Positions 57,601-64,000 of a DNA stretch of 64,000 nucleotides are shown here, piece after piece. The notes beneath the pieces were generated by a model, which made no database searches, was not told where the DNA came from, and saw only the letters and a list, made by a program, of their open reading frames with translations. The position numbers and the translations under genes were made by a program. Position 1 is the stretch's first letter, and each line of letters opens with the position of its first letter. The stretch is from assembly GCF_016097555.1 (NCBI RefSeq), contig NC_054712.1, forward strand, positions 46,851,571 to 46,915,570, given 5' to 3'. This DNA is from Gigantopelta aegis. Lineage: Eukaryota; Mollusca; Gastropoda; Neomphalida; Peltospiridae.

Positions 57601-60600
57601 GAAATAAATGGTAAAAAGGTCTCAGGTTAGTACATTTTGCCCGAATTTGAGAATTTGCTCTAGCACTAGGGGGACAGTTGTCCCACCCACCCCTCTTTCC
57701 TACGCTTACGATTATCACTTTTAGACTATAGCATTTCACTTTTGTAAAAACAGTGATCACTTTGAGCTTGTCATGTTTGTAAAATTACTCATGACTTTCA
57801 GGCTATATTAAATTTACATGACTGTTTATTAATGTATTATAATATTTCTATATACGTTTTTCAACAATGTACCAAAGTTCCATCAGCATGCTACACGACT
57901 GTATATTAATGTATTAAATTGTTTTTATTTACTCATTTCAGCGATGTACCGAAGTTCTGTCAAGCTGCTACAGGAGATGGAAGATGCTATAAAGGACGTT
58001 CTGGGCGGATCAGCGTATTTTGAGTCGGCAGTGTACACCCCATATCACCACTTTCTCAGTGAGTTACACCCCATATCACCACTTTCTCAGTGAGTTACAC
58101 CCCGTATAAGCATTTTCTCAGTGAGTTACACCCCATATCACCACTTTCTCAGAGTTACACCCCATATCATGACTTTCTCAGTGAGTTACACCCCATATCA
58201 CCACTTTTCTCAGTGAGTTATACTGAATATCACCACTTTCTCAGTGAGTTACACCCCATATCACAACTTTCTCAGTGAGTTACACCCCATATCACAACTT
58301 TCTCAGTTACACCCCATATCACAACTTTTGCAGTGAATTACACTCTGTATTAACATTTTCTCAGTGAGTTACACCCAGTATCAGCACTTTCTCATTGAGT
58401 TACATCCCATATCACCACTTTTCTCAGTGAGTTATACTGAATATCATCACTTTCTCAGTTAGTTAACCCCATATCACCACTTTCTCAGTGAGTTACACCC
58501 CATATCACCACTTTCTCAGTGAGTTACACCCCATATCACTACTTTCTCAGTGAGTCACACCCCATATCACCACTTTCTCAGTGAGTTACACCCCCATATC
58601 ACCACTTTCTCAGTGAGAGACACCCCATATCACCACTTTCTCAGTGAGTTACACCCCGTATCACCACTTTCTCAGTGAGTTACACCCCGTATCACCACTT
58701 TCTCAATGAGTTACACCCAATATTACTACTTTCTCAATGAGTTACACCCCATTATCACCACTTTCACAGTGAGTTACACCCCATATCACCACTTTCTCAG
58801 TGAGTTACACCCCATATCACCACTTTCTCAGTGAGGTATACCCCATATCACCACTTTCTCAGTGAGGTACACCCCATATCACCACTTTCACAGTGAGTTA
58901 CACCCCATATCACCACTTTCTCAGTGAGGTACACCCCATATCACCACTTTCTCAGTGAGGTATACCCCATATCACCACTTTCTCAGTGAGGTACACCCCA
59001 TATCACCACTTTCTCAGGGAGGTACACCCCATTATCACCACTTTCTCAGTGAGGTACACCCCATTATCACCACTTTCTCAGTGTTACACCCCATATCACC
59101 ACTTTCTCAGTGTTACACCCCATATCACCACTTTCTCGGGGAGGTACACCCCATATCACCACTTTCTCAGGGAGGTACACCCCATATCACCACTTTCTCA
59201 GGGAGGTACACCCCATATCACCACTTTCTCAGTGTTACACCCCATATCACCACTTTTTCAGTGAGATACACCCCATATCACTACTTTCTCAGTGTTACAC
59301 CCCATATCACCACTTTCTCAGGGAGGTACACCCCATATCACCACTTTCTCAGGGAGGTACACCCCATTATCACCACTTTCTCAGTGAGGTACACCCCATA
59401 TCACCACTTTCTCAGTGTTACACCCCATATCACCACTTTCTCAGTGTTACACCCCATATCACCATTTTCTCAGTGACTTACACCCCATATCACCACTTTC
59501 TCAGGGAGGTACACCCCATATCACCACTTTCTCAGTGTTACACCCCATATCACCACTTTTTCAGTGAGATACACCCCATATCACTACTTTCTCAGTGTTA
59601 CACCCCATATCACCACTTTCTCAGGGAGGTACACCCCATATCACCACTTTCTCAGGGAGGTACACCCCATTATCACCACTTTCTCAGTGAGGTACACCCC
59701 ATATCACCACTTTCTCAGTGAGGTACACCCCATATCACCACTTTCTCAGTGTTACACCACATATCACCACTTTATCAGGGAGGTACACCCCATATCACCA
59801 CTTTCTCAGGGGGGTACACCACATATCACCACTTTATCAGGGAGGTACACCCCATATCACCACTTTCTCAGGGAGGTACACCCCATATCACCACTTTCTC
59901 AGGGAGGTACACCCCATATCACCACTTTCTCAGTGTTACACCCCATATCACCACTTTCTCAGGGAGGTACACCCCATATCACCACTTTCTCAGGGAGGTA
60001 CACCCCGTATCACCACTTTCTCAGTGACTTACACCCCGTATCACCATTTTCTCAGGGAGGTACACCCCGTATCACCACTTTTTCAGCGAGTTACACCCCA
60101 TATCACCACTTTCTCGGTGTTACACTGCATATCACCACTTTCTCAGTGTTACACCCCATATCACCACTTTCTCTGTGTTACACCCCGTATCACCACTTTC
60201 TCAGGGAGTACACCCCATATTACCACTTTTTCAGCGAGTTACACCCCGTATCACCACTTTCTCAGTGTTACACCCCATATCACCACTTTCTCAGTGTTAC
60301 ACCCCATATCACCACTTTTCTCAGTGAGTTATGCTGTATAATGCTACTTTCTGAGTGATATACACCCCATATTGTAATTTTCTCAACGAGTTTCATCCTG
60401 TATCACCACTTATTCAGTTAAACCCGGTATCACCAGTTTCTTATACTGGGGTACATTAGATAGCCATTTTTCTTACCTAGTTTTGCATTCCTAGATGGTT
60501 TATTATACAGAGAGGCTCGCCTTCTTAAAAACAGTAGTACATCACCAATTGTTTCAAAACCAAATGTGAAAATCATTGCTGTCGGCGAGTTTTGCCTTGT

Positions 60601-61520
60601 CTTGTTATGGTGAAAATTGTTTTACAGATTTTGAGTGTTTGCTGAACTGTGACGGCTGTCCGATCCCATACCCTCAGACGAGCTCTCTACTCAACTCTGA
60701 AGGTCGTCTGATAACCTTCACCCAGGCCACATCATTGTCAGCCGAGCAGATCCAGCACCAGAGGTATCGCACGTAATGGCTGACTTTATAGTAAAACTGT
60801 TGATTGTGAGCTATGTGGTTTCAAGCTGGTTTACTCTATACTTTGTATTCCCAATAACATACAAAATGTGGTATTCCAACATTTGTACTTTTACTTTCAC
60901 GTAAGTGCTGCAAACCTTTTTATAAAATACCTTCATTAAGTTCAATCAAAAACAAGGATGACATCATTATTTGTACGTTAATTATTAATATTAAAAAGAG
61001 TATTTCATTGGTTAATAATGTTGTATTTTGACATTAAAGGATGAAATTATTAATATTAAAAGTAGTTCATTGGTTAATAATGTTGTATTTTGACATTAAA
61101 GGATGAAATTATTTATATTAAAGAGTATTTCATTGGTTAATAATGTTGTATTTTGACATTAAAGGATGAAATTATTTATATTAAAGAGTATTTCATTGGT
61201 CAGTTAAACCATAAATCTGAACTTTAATCTAAAATATAGAAATTTGACTCGTATTGAATGGATTTTTTTAGTTGCCAGAGCCAAATAAAAAATTTATGTC
61301 ATAAAATTAAAAGGTTCAGAATTATGTTTAAAAGTTGTTTATAACAGGATGATGAAATGTTTTTGCTACAAACTATTTAAACATTTTCTTCTGGGTTTTT
61401 TACAGAGTTGCTATATTGGTTTTATTTGAAAAAGATTTCTGTCTAAATAGTCGACATTTAAAGGGAGATAATTTTCTCAGAAGAAGACACTTGGAAATAA
61501 TGGGATACAAAGTTGTAGAG
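46855..61520 (+). CDS. FAST kinase domain-containing protein, FASTKD1-like (7 exons, 3' end beyond window)
   Basis: FASTK-family proteins are mitochondrial RNA-binding proteins that control mRNA stability and processing. Exons: 46855-48558, 50943-51146, 56066-56393, 57270-57398, 57942-58058, 60628-60763, 61406-61520. All have GT/AG borders and every junction keeps frame (911 codons so far). The first ATG after an acceptor-like TTATTACAG (46845) begins MYVKMKTMICQAHLRYF, a basic, acid-free presequence. The helical repeat region occupies exons 1-3. LLNTLIYPAPQVYEHLTDYI, EDLFFRLNRCAVLE and LGGSAYFESAVYTPYHHFL, then FECLL, fit the FAST domains. RVAILVLFEKDFCLNSRHLK and FLRRRHLEIMGYKVVE are the first part of a RAP domain; its end must lie past 64000. 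Total length is nearer FASTKD1 than shorter paralogues. Family firm, paralogue tentative. Confidence 0.9.
48653..48979 (+). mobile_element. SINE-A in FASTKD intron 1
   Basis: Head AAGTCGTAGCCCAGTGGTAA, body and tail with a duplicated GTGTTGA. On both sides lies TGTCTG-rich sequence with CTCTCTGTATGTCTTT, so the target was a simple-repeat region and the duplication limits are unclear. Confidence 0.85.
49348..50606 (+). repeat. 114-bp tandem array, 11 units, abutting the exon 2 acceptor
   Basis: Eleven units (TTTATACATCAGTCTGCCTT ... CCCAGTACTTGTAAC) look identical apart from the left edge. The unit is a multiple of three without stops, so one frame stays open across the whole array (38 residues per unit). 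That frame is not joined to FASTKD coding sequence and its content (YISLPCSS...) is not protein-like. The array's right end CTTTAT merges into the original pyrimidine tract of exon 2. Confidence 0.95.
50615..50923 (+). mobile_element. SINE-B inserted in the exon 2 pyrimidine tract
   Basis: Complete SINE-B, head (GATGTAGCCCAGTGGTAAAA) to tail (GTGCTCTAGTGGTGCCGTTA). The target CTTTATCTTTGTTT is duplicated exactly (50601-50614 and 50924-50937). The right copy now forms the tract directly before TTCAG and exon 2 (50943). Confidence 0.9.
51188..51650 (+). mobile_element. Tandem (dimeric) SINE-A in FASTKD intron 2
   Basis: A first copy starts inside the head (TGCGCGGTCGGTTTGGGATC) and runs to about 51390. 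Then a second copy resumes from ATTGGGCTATTTCTCATTCC and continues to the TTCC tail. The repeated block (body without head) points to internal duplication or a template jump. Confidence 0.8.
51850..52176 (-). mobile_element. SINE-A, source of the 71-bp array
   Basis: Full copy in reverse orientation. Its tRNA-like head (plus strand GACCGACTGTGCATCAAGTG, TTTACCACTGGGCTACGTCC, CGCCCCTCC) is the first unit of the array that follows. Confidence 0.85.
52110..54716 (-). repeat. 71-bp tandem array of the SINE promoter head, about 36 copies
   Basis: Each unit contains the reverse complement of the SINE head: ACGTAGCCCAGTGGTAAAG with an A-box-like TAGCCCAGTGG, and GGATTGACCCTC where single SINEs have the B-box-like GGATCGATCCC. 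Units differ at a few fixed positions (CTCCTATGAG/CTCCGATGAG, AACTC/AACGC, CCAAG/CCATG). These variants cluster in blocks, indicating spread by block duplication. Some units are rearranged or shortened (about 53306, 53780, 53850, 54295). It lies in FASTKD intron 2. Confidence 0.95.
54824..54964 (+). other. Possible alternative terminal exon in FASTKD intron 2
   Basis: After an acceptor-like TTTCTTTACGTACAG an ATG opens 46 codons (MKTNTGPNIFTPIPLCKLDR, then a RRQSLPRVKSRS basic segment) to a TAA. Exon 2 ends in phase 0, so splicing to this segment would stay in frame and give a protein lacking FAST and RAP domains. Downstream (about 55020-55050) the sequence GAAGCGCGTTAAATATTCC resembles a SINE/LINE tail, so it could be a retroelement 3' end instead. 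No similarity recognised. Confidence 0.3.
55433..55940. mobile_element. CTAGCTCTG-type MITE hosting a second hairpin
   Basis: Left GGCTAGCTCTGTCATTCGTC and right CCCAGAGGTAGCCC are inverted; GGGTATC flanks both sides. Inside, 55559-55652 is a strong palindrome (ATCATGTTTATGTC ... GACATAAACATGAT). Third member of the family at 20827 and 41080. Confidence 0.65.
57184..57217 (+). repeat. Decayed copy of the exon 4 acceptor region
   Basis: TTTTTAACTCCTGATAAACC then AGAAGTTCAGATT matches 57257-57290 (tract, AG and first codons of exon 4) at about 28 of 33 positions. The acceptor AG of this copy is changed (CTCCTG for CTCCAG), so the real site at 57268-57269 is used. Confidence 0.7.
58034..60345 (+). 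repeat. 31-bp minisatellite made of the exon 5 end plus its splice donor, ~75 copies
   Basis: The first unit is the coding end of exon 5 (TACACCCCATATCACCAC, TTTCTCA) with its donor GTGAGT at 58059. The same 31 bases then repeat about 75 times. Main forms: GTGAGTTACACC (donor kept), GTGAGGTACACC, GGGAGGTACACC (creates GAG|GTACAC) and GTGTTACACC (29 bp). Because 31 is not a multiple of three, each unit shifts frame. The long open frames here come from variants that lose the TGA of CAGTGAG. Degenerate units continue to about 60440. Confidence 0.95.
61004..61200. repeat. ~63-bp tandem repeat, 3 copies plus a partial
   Basis: Units share TTCATTGGTTAATAATGTTG and ACATTAAAGGATGAAATTAT. In the intron before exon 7 of the FASTKD gene. 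Confidence 0.85.
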
Positions 61521-61551
61521 GTAAGTTCTGGATATTAATGCAGCAAAACCA

Positions 61552-61975
61552 GCCTCAGTGGTGTCGTTGTTAAGCCATCAGACATAAGGCTGGTAGGTAC
61601 AGGGTTCGCAGCCCGGTACCGGCTCCCACCCAGAGCGAGTTTTAACAAGTCAATGGGTTGTTTGTTTGAAACATATTTTATTGCATATAATATACAAAAG
61701 GATTGGGCACAAGTTATTCAACTTATGACGCCCTCTCCTAATTCATTGGGTTTGTGTAAGACCACTACACCCTCTTCTCTCTCACTAACCAATAACAACT
61801 AACTCACTGTCCTGGATGGGTAGGTGTAAGACCACTACACCCTCTTCTCTCTCACTAACCACTAACAACTAACTCACTGTCATGGACAGACAGCCCAGAT
61901 AGCTGTAGGTGTGTGTGCCCAGGACAGTGTGTTTGAACCTTAATTGGATATAAGCACGAACAAATAAGTTGAAAT
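61552..61975 (+). mobile_element. SINE-C with an insert and an internal duplication
   Basis: Head CCTCAGTGGTGTCGTTGTTA with B box GGTTCGCAGCCC, and the 3' domain TTGAACCTTAATTGGATATA. About 85 bases (61661-61745, ATTTTATTGCATATAATATA) are inserted. The segment GTAAGACCACTACACCCTCT onward occurs twice. Confidence 0.75.
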
Positions 61976-62302
61976 GCAGCAACAAAGGTAATGGTCTTTC
62001 TTAAAAAGTGGAGCAAAGGAAGTAATTTTCTTTAGTATTTATTATCAAAGAAAGAAAACCAAAATACAAGCAGAAAACCTAAATGTACATGCAATTGACT
62101 CGTCGACAGCAGTAACACGACGTGTGTTTTGTAATGTTAGAGTGGGGAGTGCTGGCAGCATTACAAAATGATAGAGTGTCAGAATTTGCATTAAGTAATT
62201 ATTTAATGTTCCTTGAACTTACATCATTAACATATTAAATAGTTAAATCACCATTCATTTAAAAATTGTTTCGTGTATGTTCACAGTTTTGCTGTTTATA
62301 TA

Positions 62303-63800
62303 TACTCTTCAAAAAAAGAAACGCAAAAGGGTACAAATGGGTTATAACTCCGATTTTATGTTTCCTACCGGTTCATGCTTTGTGAATATAAGGTCATTGG
62401 ATGTCCCAAACACATTCCCACGGTTACATTCGATAAAACGCAGCTACTGTACAATAAAGTTCCAAAATGTGAATATTCGCAAAAACGCAGCCATGTGCAA
62501 ACCATGTCACCACTGCACGTGCGTTGTCTGCACGTGCAACATGAACACCGACAGTATAAAAGTGCAGGGTGTTCGCTTGCCTGGCCTCTGTATCTGGCCG
62601 ACAGTTGACAATCCAGGACATGCCACGTCTCGGTGAACCGCAGAGAAACAATGCCATCGGCCGACTAGACGCAGGCGAATCCAGAATGGCCGTTGCCAGG
62701 GCATTCCATGTGTCCCCAAGCACCATCTCCAGACTGTGGGACCGTTACCAGCAACATGGATCAACACGTGACCTCCCTAGATCCGGTCGACCACGGGTCA
62801 CTACCCCCGGGCAGGACCGCTACATCCGGGTACGCCACCTTCGGGAACGATCGACTACTGCCACCTCCACAGCCGCAGCAATACCAGGTTTGCGCAGGAT
62901 ATCCGACCAGACCGTACGGAACCGCCTACGTGAGGTAGGAATTCGTGCCAGACGTCCAGTTCGAGGTGTCATCTTAACACCACAACACCGTCGACTCCGA
63001 CTGCAGTGGTGCCAGATTCATCGACAATGGCCTCAACTGCGATGGAGACAGGTGTGGTTCAGTGACGAGTCCCGATTTCTGCTCCGACGTCATGATGGAA
63101 GATGTCGCGTGTATAGGCGTCGTGGTGAACGTTATTCGGCAAACTGCGTGCAGGAAGTGGACAGATTCGGCGGGGGTAGTGTCATGGTGTGGGCAGCCAT
63201 CTCACACACTGGCAGAACTGACCTGGTCCACGTGCAGGGCAACCTGAATGCACAGGGCTACATTGACCAGATCCTCCGGCCACACATCGTTCCAGTTATG
63301 GCCAATGCCAACGCAGTGTTCCAACATGACAACGCCAGGCCTCACACAGCACGTCTCACAATGGCTTTCCTATAGAACAACAACATTAATGTCCTTCCTT
63401 GGCCATCGATATCACCGGATTTGAACCCAATTGAGCATCTATGGGACGAGTTAGACCGACGCCTCCGACAGCGACAACCACAGCCCCAGACCCTGCCCGA
63501 GCTGGCAGCAGCCTTGCAGGCCGAGTGGGCCACCATCCCCCGGGACGTCATCCATACTCTGGTTGCTTCAATGAGCAGGCGGTGCCAGGCAGTTGTCAAC
63601 ACACGCGGAGGCCACACCCGGTATTGACTCCAGATGACCTTGACCTTGGTGGTGTGTCCTATCACTTACTCACAATGGACTAGAGTGAATTGTGAACAAT
63701 CCTGCAACATTTGGTAATTATCGGACTCACCATTCAATAATTAAATCAATTCTCCAAATGTTACGACAATGTGGTTTTGCGTTTCTTCTTTTGAAGAGTA
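62303..63800 (+). mobile_element. Tc1/mariner transposon in the last FASTKD intron seen
   Basis: Terminal inverted repeats TACTCTTCAAAAAAAGAAAC and, inverted, GTTTCTTCTTTTGAAGAGTA sit in a TATATA target, consistent with TA insertion. The 1.5-kb body encodes one transposase. Confidence 0.9.
62620..63627 (+). pseudogene. Tc1-type transposase (DD34E) with one in-frame TAG
   Basis: Cut-and-paste transposase of 335 codons from MPRLGEPQRNNAIGRL. The N-terminus has a paired-like helix-turn-helix (GRLDAGESRMAVARAFHVSP, about 14-45), a GRPR motif (57-60) and a second HTH near 85-110. Catalytic residues: D149 (FSDESRF), D237 (FQHDNARPHTA) and E272 (PDLNPIEHLWDE), with 34 positions between the last two. 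The reading frame has no shift, but codon 252 (63373-63375) is TAG between D237 and E272, so this copy should make no active enzyme unless read through. Confidence 0.9.
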
Positions 63801-64000
63801 TATATATATGTTTAATAGATCATGCTGGGTAAATTAAAATGGATTTTAAAATAAAATTATCTCCCCTTAACAACTTTTAACACTTTTTTTTGCCGATAAA
63901 TAGTTTTACAGCTTAGTATGTAATTTCAGCCTTCTTTTCATAAAATAGTTTTCCCAAAGTACATTAGATGTTTTAAAGTGACATCTTTTTGAAGATAGTT

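Noticed and set aside
58955-60358. Several overlapping open frames of 170-264 codons (repeats of YTPYHHF and HPISPLS)
   Set aside because: All come from the 31-bp splice-donor minisatellite in different frames; nothing indicates translation beyond exon 5.

Overview
The window looks like a piece of a molluscan nuclear genome, most likely a gastropod. It is AT-rich, intron-rich and crowded with tRNA-derived SINEs of the kind common in snails and abalones, with palindromic MITEs, homopolymer G/C tracts and several long tandem arrays. The organism call is inference; no ribosomal or mitochondrial marker is present to fix it.

Four host genes can be supported. (1) 16842-17603, minus: a single-exon C/EBP-type bZIP factor, with a TATA-like/Inr promoter and a short upstream ORF overlapping the main start. 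(2) 21539-21982, plus: a single-exon C/EBP-gamma. The two lie head to head, as I recall CEBPA and CEBPG lying in vertebrates. (3) 33841-44094, minus: seven exons of MRPL38 (mitoribosomal protein mL38), all phases agreeing; the N-terminal exon was not found. (4) 46855-61520, plus: seven exons of a FAST-kinase-domain protein (FASTKD1-like) running into the RAP domain; the last exon lies beyond the window. Genes 3 and 4 are divergent and both serve mitochondrial gene expression.

Layout. 1-16 kb: SINEs, MITEs, a hAT-like element with a nested hairpin, satellites, and a possible broken LTR remnant. 16-23 kb: the C/EBP pair. 23-33.8 kb: transposon-rich spacer. 33.8-44.1 kb: MRPL38, with TTAA-flanked MITEs and minisatellites in its introns. 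44.1-46.8 kb: the divergent spacer, with nested inverted-repeat elements. 46.8-64 kb: the FASTKD gene. Its introns hold three large tandem arrays (114 bp x 11, 71 bp x ~36, 31 bp x ~75) and a Tc1-type DNA transposon with one in-frame stop.

The most unusual feature is in the FASTKD gene. The 31-bp array is built from the 3' end of exon 5 plus its own splice donor, so about 75 near-copies of a 5' splice site follow the real one. The 71-bp array is built from the promoter head of a SINE. The 114-bp array abuts the exon 2 acceptor, into whose pyrimidine tract a SINE has inserted, the target-site duplication remaking the tract. The acceptor of exon 4 also has a decayed copy upstream.
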